DNA from: Martelella lutilitoris
Lineage (GTDB): Bacteria > Pseudomonadota > Alphaproteobacteria > Rhizobiales > Rhizobiaceae
Reading direction: 5' to 3'
Assembly (NCBI RefSeq): GCF_016598595.1
Contig: NZ_CP066786.1
Location: forward strand, 2,503,501 to 2,567,500
DNA: 64,000 nt
The notes below the pieces were generated by a model. It saw only the letters and a list, made by a program, of their open reading frames with translations, ran no database searches and was not told the origin of the DNA. Position 1 is the stretch's first letter, and every line of letters begins with the position of its first letter. This document shows positions 34,998 through 43,608 of this stretch, piece after piece. Made by a program: the position numbers and the translations under genes.

Positions 34998-35384
34998 TCA
35001 TTCAGAAAACAAATCGGGATGGTCTGGTGGGGGATCGTTCGCCATCTTGCGGACCCATCGCTCGGTCAATCCGAGCCGTCTGGCGATCTGTCCGCGCGTC
35101 AGGCCCTGGGCTTCCAGGCGCTCGATATCGGCCTTCGCATTGCGGCGCGGCCGGCAGTGCGGCACGGAGAACCGTTGCCCGCCCATATAGTCACATATCC
35201 TCAAACCGTCCTCCTTGCCAAGAGCGAGGATAACGGGGTGACGATCATGCGGCTTCACCGGGAATTTGACTTCCTGACCGCCAAAGGTCTGGACGAGCTT
35301 CAGCGCCAGGCGAACGCCGATCGTATCGGCGATCTCCTCGATCGACTGCGGCAACGTCTCTCGGCGATCCGGAAGCCCGCTCAT
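34998..35384 (-). CDS. mor: Mor/C-family transcription activator
   Basis: A 128-residue protein. ETLPQSIEEIADTIGVRLALKLVQTFGGQEVKFP is the dimerisation half, and LTRGQIARRLGLTERWVRKM the DNA-binding helix-turn-helix of the Mor/C family, which switches on middle or late phage promoters. It is the last gene before a strong terminator and follows gemA with an ATGA overlap, as in Mu. Confidence 0.88.
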   Translation of the reverse strand: MSGLPDRRETLPQSIEEIADTIGVRLALKLVQTFGGQEVKFPVKPHDRHPVILALGKEDGLRICDYMGGQRFSVPHCRPRRNAKADIERLEAQGLTRGQIARRLGLTERWVRKMANDPPPDHPDLFSE

Positions 35385-35818
35385 CTCCTGCCCTCCCTGT
35401 TCTCGCCCTTTGCGCTCCCCGCCTCTTGTCCGCGCGCCTCCATGACCTTGAGCGCTTCGATGATCGGGCTCGCCTCCTCATAGGTGAGGAAATCGGGATC
35501 GTCCTTTGGCGATCGGGCGCTGACAAACGAACGGAGAGCCTTCCGCGACCCGTCAGAAATAACGCCGCGACGGTGGCAGCTCTTCCAAAGCGCGTGGATC
35601 ATCCGGACATAGGGCTTGGTCGAGACCGGCAGGGCCTTGCCGCCGGAGCGGACGCGAAAGCCCCGGCGCTTCATCTCCTCGACGACATCGATGCGCTGGC
35701 GCTCGGTCATAGCCCGCAGCGAGCTTTCGCCGGTAACCCGGACAAGCAGCGCCCGGTAGGTCTCTTCGTCCAGGCCGAGCTGCTGTTTGGCGATGTTGAT
35801 GATGGCCGTGGTGTTCAT
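35381..35818 (-). CDS. gemA: GemA regulatory protein (Mu gp16-like)
   Basis: A 145-residue protein with the family opening IINIAKQQLGLDEETYRALLVRVTGESSLRAMTERQR and the block YVRMIHALWKSCHRRGVI. GemA (DUF1018) of Mu alters host gene expression and DNA supercoiling. Overlaps both neighbours by 4 bp. Confidence 0.88.
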   Translation of the reverse strand: MNTTAIINIAKQQLGLDEETYRALLVRVTGESSLRAMTERQRIDVVEEMKRRGFRVRSGGKALPVSTKPYVRMIHALWKSCHRRGVISDGSRKALRSFVSARSPKDDPDFLTYEEASPIIEALKVMEARGQEAGSAKGENREGRR

Positions 35819-36501
35819 GCCGCACCTGTCTTACCGGCAATGACTTTCGGCCCTGCGGAACCATTGACGCCGTGCGAAAGATTGACGTTATTGGCGGCGA
35901 GATAGCCGAGCGTTGCGATATTGCCGTTTTTGACCGAACCTGCACGCTGGCGGACAGCGACCGTATCGGGGTAGCGCTCAGCCAGCGCGCGTTGGGCGTC
36001 GCTCATTGCGGCTTCTGACAACTGGTCCGCAAAGAGCGCCCGCAGTCGGATACCGAGGCGCACAACCATACCGGCCGTGAAATCATAGACGGCCTGACGT
36101 TTGGTTTTCTGTTTGCGCAGCCGGGTATAGCTCGGCGTCTTTTTGAATTCGCGGACGGCGCGGTCGATTGCCCGGTCGAGAATGACAAACAGATAGGTGG
36201 CGATCTCGGGGCCGGGCGCGCGGCCGACAAAGGTTCTGTGCTCTCCATCGACGTCGCGAACAAGCGTTGCCGTGTTGGTCAGCCAGGCCAGATCACGCCA
36301 GAGACGATCGCGGATCGAGGCGCCATGGGTTTTCGCCTTTACCGAATCCTGGCTGATCTCGATATCGAGGTCCGACAAGCCATATTCGCGCATCAGGCTC
36401 GCGGCCTTTTCCGCAGCCGCGAGCGCTTCCTGTTCGGTGCAGCCGCGCGCGGTGGTCATCTGCCGCAGCGCCGCGATACGGCGTTTGATGCTCTCGCTCA
36501 T
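35815..36501 (-). CDS. DUF2786-containing early phage protein
   Basis: A 228-residue protein. The N-terminal 45 residues (RRIAALRQMTTARGCTEQEALAAAEKAASLMREYGLSDLDI) are the DUF2786 helical domain; the rest resembles the domain that follows it in many phage and bacterial proteins. The function is unknown. The ATG at 36501 overlaps the upstream stop (TGATG); a GTG one codon earlier is an alternative. Confidence 0.82.
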   Translation of the reverse strand: MSESIKRRIAALRQMTTARGCTEQEALAAAEKAASLMREYGLSDLDIEISQDSVKAKTHGASIRDRLWRDLAWLTNTATLVRDVDGEHRTFVGRAPGPEIATYLFVILDRAIDRAVREFKKTPSYTRLRKQKTKRQAVYDFTAGMVVRLGIRLRALFADQLSEAAMSDAQRALAERYPDTVAVRQRAGSVKNGNIATLGYLAANNVNLSHGVNGSAGPKVIAGKTGAA

Positions 36502-36779
36502 CACGCGCCTGCCTCTCCGAAACCCCGATCGATCTGATCGACCAACAGGCCTCCAATCTTACGAAGATCCGCGTTCTCGAGCATCTGCCCAGCGATGCGC
36601 CAGCCGCTCTCGGTATCGGGCCAGGGACCAAAACAGACGGTCGGTTCGATGCCGTGGCGTTCCGAAACCTGCACCGCGATTACAGGGCCGGAACGACCTT
36701 GATCATCTTCATCGCGGCGCATCGTCATCAACACCTGGCCGAATTCGTGCCTTTCGAGGCGGGCAAAATCCCTGCTCAT
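36501..36779 (-). CDS. Hypothetical early phage protein
   Basis: A 92-residue protein I do not recognise by function. It opens MSRDFARLERHEFGQVLMTMRRDEDDQGRSGPVIAVQV, a beta-sheet-like pattern, and has a Trp/Pro-rich middle (FGPWPDTESGW). Chosen start 36779, since the longer frame to 36863 shadows the DUF3164 gene. It is coupled to the DUF2786 gene. Confidence 0.7.
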   Translation of the reverse strand: MSRDFARLERHEFGQVLMTMRRDEDDQGRSGPVIAVQVSERHGIEPTVCFGPWPDTESGWRIAGQMLENADLRKIGGLLVDQIDRGFGEAGA

Positions 36780-36789
36780 CGCTCGCCCC

Positions 36790-37440
36790 TCACGCATTCG
36801 CCAGATCAAGCGCGACACGCCGTTCGCTGCCGGACTGCCTGTCGGTGCAATAGAAGTTGGCATACTCCTTCGAGGCCATGACGCGGACGCTGTCGGAGAT
36901 GATGTCCATGGCTTTTTGCCATTCCCCGGTTTCGTCCTCGATCTTCAACCGACGCAGGCCGAGAATGCGATCGGTGTTGATCTTCCCGGCCTTGTCGACC
37001 TGGAAGGCCTGATCGACCAGAGCGCGGATATTGTCGTTGGAACCGACCGACCAGCGGCGGATGCAGCCGTCAATGACTTCTTTTGCAACCTCCAGCGCCG
37101 GACCGAACGTCAGCGTTTCTCCGACCTTGATCGAGAGGCGCAGCGATGTATCGACCGTGGAAAAGGTGATATTCCCCTTCTTGCCGCCCTTGGTAACGCC
37201 GTACTTTTCCGCAAGCAGTTCGCGCATCGCCAGCGCCTCTGAGAAGATTTCCTCCCGGAACGCCGCCAGTGTCGCGTTCATCTTGGCAGCCTTCGCCGAC
37301 AGACGGCGCACCATCTCGTCTTCCTCGATGTCCTCGGGCTTGATCGCCGAGAGAGGCTTCATGTCGCCCTTCGCCAGAGTGACATACTGGATGCCGTTGA
37401 TCGTCTCAGTCGGGATCTCGGTTTCGATTTCATGTTTCAT
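36790..37440 (-). CDS. DUF3164 early phage protein
   Basis: A 216-residue protein. The pattern VRRLSAKAAKMNATLAAFREEIFSEALAMRELLAEKYG, followed by GNITFSTVDTSLRLSIKV and ALVDQAFQVDKAGKINTDRILGLRRL, is typical of DUF3164 proteins in Mu-like early regions. The function is unknown; the genomic position suggests a part in transposition or replication. Confidence 0.85.
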   Translation of the reverse strand: MKHEIETEIPTETINGIQYVTLAKGDMKPLSAIKPEDIEEDEMVRRLSAKAAKMNATLAAFREEIFSEALAMRELLAEKYGVTKGGKKGNITFSTVDTSLRLSIKVGETLTFGPALEVAKEVIDGCIRRWSVGSNDNIRALVDQAFQVDKAGKINTDRILGLRRLKIEDETGEWQKAMDIISDSVRVMASKEYANFYCTDRQSGSERRVALDLANA

Positions 37441-38123
37441 GCGTGTTCTCCTGTCTTCGCAAAGAGGGGTGAAAGGTCTTTCAGAGCGTTCTCAAGCGCG
37501 GTCTGAGCGACCCTTTCAAGGGGCGTGAAACGCCGCGCCTGAAAGTGCTGCCAGGCTGTTGCAACGCGCGCGGCGGCGTTGAGCTTTTCCCGGTCGGCCG
37601 GGTCGAGCAGGGTGACGGTTTCGCCGATCTCGTTCAGCTGCCACCGCAGTTCGACATTTGCGCGCTCGAGTGCACGCGTGCGGGTGAGGTAGTGCATCAG
37701 TCCGGCGACCATTGCCTGGGCGACGCTGCCGGCCATGGGTTGCGGCTCGCCGCTCTCATTGGCGCGCAACATGGCCGTCTCCAGCACCCATTCCCCGGGT
37801 GCCGGCCACAGGCCCATCGCTTTCTCCTCGGCATAGCTGAGGATCAACCGGCGCAGGTTGTCGTAGCGCTCCCGCAATTCTTGGTCCTGCCGCATCTGCG
37901 CACTGATCGTGCGGCATCCGTGCAGGATGGTCGTATGATGGTATCCGCCCATCAGCCGGCCGATTTCCGGCAGCGAATGCGTGGTCATATCCCGAGCGAG
38001 TTGCCAGGACACATGCCTCGGCTCGACAAAGGCGTGGGTCCGGCGATGGGTGTAGATCATGGCAGGCGACACGAGATAGGCGTCGCAGGTCGCGAGCGTT
38101 ATGGTCTGGCAACTGACGGTCAT
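37437..38123 (-). CDS. Early phage protein with DnaA domain IV-like DNA-binding module
   Basis: A 228-residue protein. Residues ~30-80 (VSWQLARDMTTHSLPEIGRLMGGYHHTTILHGCRTI) match the C-terminal DNA-binding domain of DnaA, including the GG-x-x-HTT-x-x-H signature that contacts DnaA boxes. No AAA+ domain is present. The C-terminal ~120 residues are helical (LEWVLETAMLR-type helices) and unrecognised. It may bind DnaA-box-like DNA to control phage or host replication. The start at 38123 overlaps the upstream gene by 4 bp. Confidence 0.78.
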   Translation of the reverse strand: MTVSCQTITLATCDAYLVSPAMIYTHRRTHAFVEPRHVSWQLARDMTTHSLPEIGRLMGGYHHTTILHGCRTISAQMRQDQELRERYDNLRRLILSYAEEKAMGLWPAPGEWVLETAMLRANESGEPQPMAGSVAQAMVAGLMHYLTRTRALERANVELRWQLNEIGETVTLLDPADREKLNAAARVATAWQHFQARRFTPLERVAQTALENALKDLSPLFAKTGEHA

Positions 38124-38401
38124 GACTGCCCCTCCGCCCGGTTCTCGATGGGAAACACGACAACGTTCTTCGGGAGGCGCGCCCTCAGCATTTCTAGTTG
38201 CTCGCGTCTGGCGCGCGCGTTCCAGGTCTCGCGGGAAAGCGCGTTCTCAAGCCGTTTGGCCTCGTTGCCCATACGTGAGCTGAAATCCGCAAGTGAGCCG
38301 ATGTCGTCCGGCCCGACATAGCGGCCTTGGTCGCGAGCCTGCCGAAGGAGGCGCGCAACCTCCCAAAGCTGATCGCTTATCGAGAAGAGGTCACGAGACA
38401 T
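38120..38401 (-). CDS. Hypothetical early phage protein
   Basis: A 93-residue charged, helical protein (LWEVARLLRQARDQGRYVGPDDIGSLADFSSRMGNEAKRLENAL) without a recognised domain. It fits tightly between neighbours, overlapping both, which supports it being real. The last 20 residues include a hydrophobic strand (KNVVVFPI). Confidence 0.65.
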   Translation of the reverse strand: MSRDLFSISDQLWEVARLLRQARDQGRYVGPDDIGSLADFSSRMGNEAKRLENALSRETWNARARREQLEMLRARLPKNVVVFPIENRAEGQS

Positions 38402-38588
38402 TGCGCGCCTCCTTTTGCGGCGGATCGGAAATCAGCATGCCATCGAGCGGCACATGCGGACGGCCTGTGAGCATCTGCAGGCGGCTTTCCATCTCACGTG
38501 CCTCCATTTCGCAAATGTGCAGGATGATGGTCATTTCCGGATCGTCCCGGAATGTCTTTCGGAGATCGCGCATCGTGTCCGACAGCAT
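38391..38588 (-). CDS. Small hypothetical early phage protein
   Basis: A 65-residue protein (MLSDTMRDLRKTFRDDPEMTIILHICEMEAREMESRL...). It has a strong ribosome site (GGAAGAAGAAAG) before ATG 38588, and overlaps the upstream HTH gene by 95 bp in another frame and the downstream gene by 11 bp. Unrecognised. Confidence 0.55.
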   Translation of the reverse strand: MLSDTMRDLRKTFRDDPEMTIILHICEMEAREMESRLQMLTGRPHVPLDGMLISDPPQKEARNVS

Positions 38589-38943
38589 GGCTTTCTTCTT
38601 CCATGTTTTTCGGGTTGAGCGGGCAGGCATGGCACGCCGCCCACTGTTTCAGCCTAACTGGGTCAGACATCGTCATCGGCGCGTTGTGGTTTTCCCGGCA
38701 CTGATCATTGCTGATCGACGTGCGAAGATGGGCGCACCAGACCTTCCGGCCGTAGAGCGCCATGACCTTGGCGGCGATCTTGACGCCGACCTTGTTCAGC
38801 CGGGCCGTGTATTTTCCTGCGCAGATCAGCGAGACGGCCGGGCGCGAAATGCCGAGTTCCTTGGCAATCGCCGCCTTCGTGCGGCCTGGCTTTTCGGCCT
38901 CGGCGCGCAACGTCTCGATCCAGTCGGGATCCGGCAATGGCAT
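38494..38943 (-). CDS. HTH protein with Cys cluster
   Basis: A 149-residue protein. Residues ~20-45 (RTKAAIAKELGISRPAVSLICAGKY) form a helix-turn-helix of the Cro/XRE type, followed by WCAHLRTSISNDQCRENHNAPM and AACHACPLNP, a set of Cys/His residues that could hold zinc. Such HTH plus Cys proteins recur in Mu-like early regions. Start at 38943 (AGGA seven bases upstream; overlaps the upstream stop as TGATG). The extreme C-terminus overlaps the next small gene. Confidence 0.68.
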   Translation of the reverse strand: MPLPDPDWIETLRAEAEKPGRTKAAIAKELGISRPAVSLICAGKYTARLNKVGVKIAAKVMALYGRKVWCAHLRTSISNDQCRENHNAPMTMSDPVRLKQWAACHACPLNPKNMEEESHAVGHDARSPKDIPGRSGNDHHPAHLRNGGT

Positions 38944-39545
38944 CAGCTGTTCCTGACGCATGGCACATCCTCCCGCAGATTGTAGTCGTAAAGCGCCTTC
39001 TTCTTTTCCCGATAGACCGGGGCGGCCGGGCCGGTGTCGCGGATCAGGCGGAACCGTTTGAAGCCGTTCGACGTCAGCCGCGTGCCCTTCTGACGAACGG
39101 GCATTTCCATCAGATAGCCGGCAAGCGTCAGCTGCCGGGCGTATTTCATGGCGTTGGAGGTTGAATCACGATCGTCGACAGACGCAGCGACAACAATATC
39201 GCCGATCGTGAACGTGACGGACATGCGCATGGCCGACCAGGCGCGCTGACGGAATGTATCGCGCCAGGGCTTGCGCGCCCGTCCGGTGTGCGGACCGTTG
39301 GGACCGCTGGTAAAGACCCGGCCTTCGGCCCGCGCGACTTCCCCATCGGCCGTCAGTTGATAGCAACCCGCCTCGGCCCGTTCGACAAGGCCGTGACGCA
39401 CAAGCGTGGACATGGCGTTGGATATCTGGCGGCGCGTCAGGCCGAGATCGGCCTCCAGCACGTCGATGGTCAGGCAGACGCCGCCGACGAGATGGTGCAG
39501 GACCTTTGTGAGCAGTTCTCCGGGGCCATGGTTCTGTTCAGCCAT
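38943..39545 (-). CDS. Winged-helix phage regulatory protein
   Basis: A 200-residue protein. LTIDVLEADLGLTRRQISNAMSTLVRHGLVERAEAGCYQLTADG is a MarR-like winged helix; a second similar HTH (FTIGDIVVAASVDDRDSTSNAMKYARQLTLAGYLMEM) follows, so it may have two DNA-binding domains. It lies just downstream of the MuB gene. ATG 39545 overlaps the MuB stop. Role in early regulation or transposition is inferred from position. Confidence 0.72.
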   Translation of the reverse strand: MAEQNHGPGELLTKVLHHLVGGVCLTIDVLEADLGLTRRQISNAMSTLVRHGLVERAEAGCYQLTADGEVARAEGRVFTSGPNGPHTGRARKPWRDTFRQRAWSAMRMSVTFTIGDIVVAASVDDRDSTSNAMKYARQLTLAGYLMEMPVRQKGTRLTSNGFKRFRLIRDTGPAAPVYREKKKALYDYNLREDVPCVRNS

Positions 39546-40312
39546 CACAGAACCTCCGGCACAATGATCGCCGTGCCGCTGGCGCGGTCGTTCATCAGCT
39601 TTTCGCCGGCCATATCCGCCATTGTGATGCCGTCCTCGCCGACATCGATACGAAAGCCGAAGCGTTCGATGCTGGCGATGGCCTCCAGAACCTCGCGGTT
39701 ATACCCCTTCGACATTTTGGCGACGAAGGTGACAAGGTCGTCGGCAACGCGGATTTCGCAGCGCTTGTCGATCAGCCTGCGGACGTCTTCCTTGTCCATC
39801 ACGTCGAACCGCACTTTCTGGCTGACGCGCGATGCGACCTGGGGAAACCGCTTGAGATTGTCGTTGACCTTGCCCATACCCACGAAGATGGTCGGCAGCT
39901 CCAGCATGTCGGAAATGTCACGGCATGTTTCGAGAATGGCGGGGCGGGACGAGCAATGGTCGAACTCGTCGATGACAAGCGTGAAGATCTTGCGGTTCTG
40001 GATGGCAAGCTGCTGGCGCAGGGCCAGTTCGGAAACCACCTTGGCGTATTTCTGTTCAATCCCGCGCGGCTTCTCGACGCCGAGTTCATCAAGCAGCTCG
40101 TTGAGCATCCATTTCGGCTGCCATTCCTTCTTGGCGCGCAGATAGATCGACCCGGTCTGCGCGATATGCTGTTTCATCGTGGTCGTTTTTCCGAGACCGG
40201 GCGCACCGTCAACGACCACAATGCAGGCCTCTTCGGCCCCGCGTTCTTCGAGCGCCGAAAGCGCCGAATGATAGGCCTTGACGTTGGCTGTCTCGACAAA
40301 CACGTTTTTCAT
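39545..40312 (-). CDS. MuB-like AAA ATPase, transposition target protein
   Basis: A 255-residue protein. GAPGLGKTTT (residues ~37-46) is Walker A and FTLVIDEFDH (~113-122) Walker B; the rest fits AAA family target-selection ATPases of Mu and Tn7-like elements (TnsC/MuB). It should bind target DNA with ATP, deliver it to the transposase, and give target immunity. It follows MuA with a 30-bp gap. Confidence 0.9.
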   Translation of the reverse strand: MKNVFVETANVKAYHSALSALEERGAEEACIVVVDGAPGLGKTTTMKQHIAQTGSIYLRAKKEWQPKWMLNELLDELGVEKPRGIEQKYAKVVSELALRQQLAIQNRKIFTLVIDEFDHCSSRPAILETCRDISDMLELPTIFVGMGKVNDNLKRFPQVASRVSQKVRFDVMDKEDVRRLIDKRCEIRVADDLVTFVAKMSKGYNREVLEAIASIERFGFRIDVGEDGITMADMAGEKLMNDRASGTAIIVPEVL

Positions 40313-40341
40313 GCTATTTTCCTTCTCTCTTCTAGGGGGTG

Positions 40342-42585
40342 TCAGGCAGCGGCCGAACGGATGAGGTTTCGAAGCGCATCCAGGTCGATGCCTGACATTC
40401 TCAGCACCTCGCGAGCCGCCGGCCGCTCAAGGCACGAGCGCAGAACGCGAAGCTGATTTGCTGATAGTTTTTCCGGATTTTCGATGGCCCAGGCGGCAAG
40501 GTCTTCGTCCGTGCGGATGATGTTGCGGCGGGAGGAGACGCGCGTAGGTTCCTTGTTGTCGACAACAAGATGGACGGCCTCCGGTGCGGCGATCGGCTCC
40601 ATGGGGATGGCGTCGGTCTGATCGAGAAGTCCGGCCGGAACGAACTCTTCCTCGATTTCCTGACGCTTCTTGTCGACCCTGTTGAGGCGACCCTTGTACC
40701 GCCTTTCCTCTGCCGCTCTCTGTGCGGTCAAAGGCAGATAGTCGCGGCGGTTACCGTGGAAGACAGCAACGCAGATCAGTCGGCCGGGTTGGCCTTCCTC
40801 GCGATCGATCTCGCGCACCCAAACCTTCGAGGCGTCGGCAAAATCGTAGCCGACCATGACCTCCTCGTCGTGATAGGCTTCGAGCGCCTCGTGGAAATAT
40901 TCGTTGTTGTTCCAGAAGACCTGCGAGCGGCGTGCCACTCGGATCTCGTAAGGGCGGAACAGATCGTCGATTTCGTCTTCGGATACAGGCACCGGCTCGA
41001 AACCGTCGCGAACATGCAGCTGCCAGAACTCATCGGGCGAATAGTGCCGAAATTTTCCGGTTTCCTCGTCCCGGTAGCGCGGCAACCCGGTGTGCGGCGT
41101 GGCGTTATAGTCGGCGATGGCCTTCTCGCACATGGCCCGGAATTCATCCCATTCTGGCAAGACGCGGGACGCGCCGAATTCCTTGATGTCCTTGCGGGTC
41201 TGCTTGTGGACGAAGTGAGCCGCCTCCTTGTCCATCTCCTCGCCGAGGTATGTCGGAAGCTTCCGGGCAAGCGGGTTCCAAGCGGTTTTGTTGAACCGCT
41301 CGATGATGCCCTTCGCCTGCGAATTATACGGCAGGGCGTGCATCTTCGTGATGGAGAGCCGACCCATCAGGCCGTTGACATCGGCATCGAAGGTCTTGTT
41401 CTTGTAGCCGGGGCCTCGGTCGACATAGAAGATCGCCGGAATGCCGTGATCGCAGCAGGCCTTCCGGAGCGCCTCGGTCACCGAAATGACGTTTTCCTTG
41501 AAGGCGATAGAGAAACCGACGCAACGCCGTGTCGCGACATCCAGAATGGACGTGATCTCGGGCTTGAACGGGCGATGGCTGACCGGATGCTCGACCTCGG
41601 CGTCGAAGGTTTTGCCGTCGGCCGTGTAGATCGTCGTCGGGAGCAGGTTTTCCGTCGAGCGGGTTATATAGGCCATGCGGGAACGCAGCGTCAGGAGACC
41701 CTCGCGGCCGACATTGCGCTCGATATCGTTGAGCTTGCGTTTCAGCGTGTAGCGCACCTGATCGATCGTCAGGGACGTATCGGGATTGGCCTCCCGGTAG
41801 TCCGCAAGCGCTTCCGTGGCGGTCGGTTTCGAGGGCTTGGCGTAAAAGGTGAGGAACGCCCGGAATTCCTCCGAGACCGGCTCGTCTTCCTTCGTCAGGG
41901 CCGGGGCAAGGGCCATGATCCCGCCCTTGTCGCGCGTGGAGAACCACCGCTGCACGGTACGCGCGGAAACACGAACCTTCTCGCCGCCGCGATCATTCGC
42001 AATGGCAAGCGTCTCCTCCAGGAGGCCGAAACCGTTCGGATCCGTGAGAAGCGAGGGCCGTTCGATAAGCGAACGTTCCCGATCGTTCAAAGGCTCGCCG
42101 GCATTGACCTTTGCCAGCACCGCGGCGCGTTCGAAGTGCTCTTCCTGGGCGCGCACGAACATCAGGATCGCCTCCCGGCGCGCTGTCATGCCGTTGATGG
42201 CGATATAACGGTCGATGGCCAGAAGGATTTCGCCGCGCGCCTCCATGGCGTTGCGCTGGCGAAACCTGAGCGACGTGACCGGGATCAGGGCAGCTTTCCG
42301 GCGGGAGACTTCGCGGTGACCTTCCTGCGCGGCAATCTGCTTTTCCTTCATTTCGCGGGCGTGAAGCGCTGCGGCCATCGCGTCCGGCAGAAGCGAGCGG
42401 TGATATTCGCGACCGCCGCCGCCGCCGCTTCCGCGCCTCATGCGGCATAGATTGTCCGGCAGGTCGTTCCAGCCGTATTCGGTCGCCCTATCCCTGACCC
42501 CTCGCTCCGAATTCGGGAAGCTCCTGAGGCCGCGCTCTTTGGCGATGTCGGCCAGTTCCCTGGCCGTGAACCATTCCTTGATCAT
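40342..42585 (-). CDS. MuA-like DDE transposase
   Basis: A 747-residue transposase. The N-terminus (WFTARELADIAKERGLRSFPNSERGVRDRATEYGWNDL) is the Mu-type winged-helix DNA-binding domain. The catalytic core has Asp in ILDVATRR (about residue 347), Asp in YVDRGPGYKNKT (about 389) and Glu in KGIIERFNK (about 428), the DDE triad of the RNase H-like integrase fold. A Mu-type C-terminal beta-barrel and MuB-contacting tail follow. The start at 42585 follows GGGAGG; the longer frame to 42675 has no ribosome site. It catalyses integration and replicative transposition. Confidence 0.93.
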   Translation of the reverse strand: MIKEWFTARELADIAKERGLRSFPNSERGVRDRATEYGWNDLPDNLCRMRRGSGGGGGREYHRSLLPDAMAAALHAREMKEKQIAAQEGHREVSRRKAALIPVTSLRFRQRNAMEARGEILLAIDRYIAINGMTARREAILMFVRAQEEHFERAAVLAKVNAGEPLNDRERSLIERPSLLTDPNGFGLLEETLAIANDRGGEKVRVSARTVQRWFSTRDKGGIMALAPALTKEDEPVSEEFRAFLTFYAKPSKPTATEALADYREANPDTSLTIDQVRYTLKRKLNDIERNVGREGLLTLRSRMAYITRSTENLLPTTIYTADGKTFDAEVEHPVSHRPFKPEITSILDVATRRCVGFSIAFKENVISVTEALRKACCDHGIPAIFYVDRGPGYKNKTFDADVNGLMGRLSITKMHALPYNSQAKGIIERFNKTAWNPLARKLPTYLGEEMDKEAAHFVHKQTRKDIKEFGASRVLPEWDEFRAMCEKAIADYNATPHTGLPRYRDEETGKFRHYSPDEFWQLHVRDGFEPVPVSEDEIDDLFRPYEIRVARRSQVFWNNNEYFHEALEAYHDEEVMVGYDFADASKVWVREIDREEGQPGRLICVAVFHGNRRDYLPLTAQRAAEERRYKGRLNRVDKKRQEIEEEFVPAGLLDQTDAIPMEPIAAPEAVHLVVDNKEPTRVSSRRNIIRTDEDLAAWAIENPEKLSANQLRVLRSCLERPAAREVLRMSGIDLDALRNLIRSAAA

Positions 42586-42688
42586 GCCCGGCCTCCCTTG
42601 CGGAGCCGGTAAAAAAACATAACCGTAGGCGAGCACGGCCGGATCGTTTCCGGAGAAACGCCCAGGACCAAACACAGGAGAACCTGTA

Positions 42689-43111
42689 ATGTCGCTTTCC
42701 GCCTATTCGCAATACGCACACAGCGTGGGAACAAACCTGCGCCTGGAATTGCTCGCCGAGGAGTATGAACCCTTCCTGGCGAAACTTTCAGTTCGTTCTC
42801 GGCTCGATCTAAACGCCTTTGTGCGCGAGAACGTCGTGCTGATAGAGAAAGTGGCGACATCCACTCCGAAGCGGCAACATCAACTGCTATCGGCCTTGTC
42901 GACCGAACAACGGTTCTGGACGATAGCTGCGGCTGCTCAGATGACATTTGAGGCATCTGCCCTGCTGTCGGCTGTTGAACTCCACCTTGTTCCTGGCTGT
43001 GGCTATCGAGATATGATCGGTTATGCTCAGGATGTTCTCTGCGCGGCGGATATGGATGAAGACTATCTGTGGCCGTTTCCGATTCCCCGACCTCCTGAAG
43101 AGAACGGTTGA
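42689..43111 (+). CDS. Hypothetical protein encoded antisense to the early operon
   Basis: A 140-residue protein on the plus strand, placed between the transposase and the upstream regulatory gene, which both run on the minus strand. AGGAGA lies seven bases before its ATG and base composition is more A/T-rich than neighbours, so it looks like an inserted accessory gene. The protein is helical and acidic (LRLELLAEEYEPFLAKLSVRSRLDLNAFVRENVVLIEKV) with no recognised motif or signal peptide. It may be expressed in the lysogen when the early operon is off. Confidence 0.65.
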   Translation: MSLSAYSQYAHSVGTNLRLELLAEEYEPFLAKLSVRSRLDLNAFVRENVVLIEKVATSTPKRQHQLLSALSTEQRFWTIAAAAQMTFEASALLSAVELHLVPGCGYRDMIGYAQDVLCAADMDEDYLWPFPIPRPPEENG

Positions 43112-43141
43112 GTGTCTTCGGTTTCACCTTTTCAATGTCTG

Positions 43142-43606
43142 TCATCGTCTCCCCTTCCTCTTTGCGGCAAGCACCTGACGGCGCGCCTGCATTTCCTCGA
43201 TATGATCTTCCAGAAGCCGTTCCTCGATCAGATCGGCATATTGGGATTCGATAACCGCCAGACCGAACTCGCCGGGCACAAAGCCGAGCAGGTCTTTCGC
43301 GCCGGTCGCGTGGACGAGCGCGATGAACGCGTCGAGCGGTATGCGGTGCCCCTCGGAGCTTTCCGAGGTCCATTTGTAGAGCGTGGTCGCGCTGATATCC
43401 CGGCCAAGAAAACGGCTCATCTCAGCCGCGATGTCCTCGCGGGACATCCCGTCCTCGCGGGCATCGCGAAAGGCCTGACCGACGAGACGCGCGATCTTGC
43501 CGTCCAGCCGTCCGCGCCCGATCACGTCGGCGCTGTAGCCAACGGCCACCTTCGGCGGCTCCCATGAAAACAGGTCTTTCGTGAGCGGGTCGCGGCGGCG
43601 GGCCAT
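43142..43606 (-). CDS. Early phage DNA-binding protein
   Basis: A 154-residue protein with a helix-turn-helix near the middle (MSREDIAAEMSRFLGRDISATTLYKWTSES) and a C-terminal basic helix (EEMQARRQVLAAKRKGRR). It sits between the ParB-like and transposase genes; similar proteins in Mu-like phages are often labelled DNA transposition proteins. The precise role is not known. Confidence 0.7.
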   Translation of the reverse strand: MARRRDPLTKDLFSWEPPKVAVGYSADVIGRGRLDGKIARLVGQAFRDAREDGMSREDIAAEMSRFLGRDISATTLYKWTSESSEGHRIPLDAFIALVHATGAKDLLGFVPGEFGLAVIESQYADLIEERLLEDHIEEMQARRQVLAAKRKGRR

Positions 43607-43608
43607 GG

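Noticed and set aside
40570-42450. 626-codon plus-strand open frame
   Set aside because: Shadow of the MuA transposase gene, which has the full DDE triad on the minus strand.
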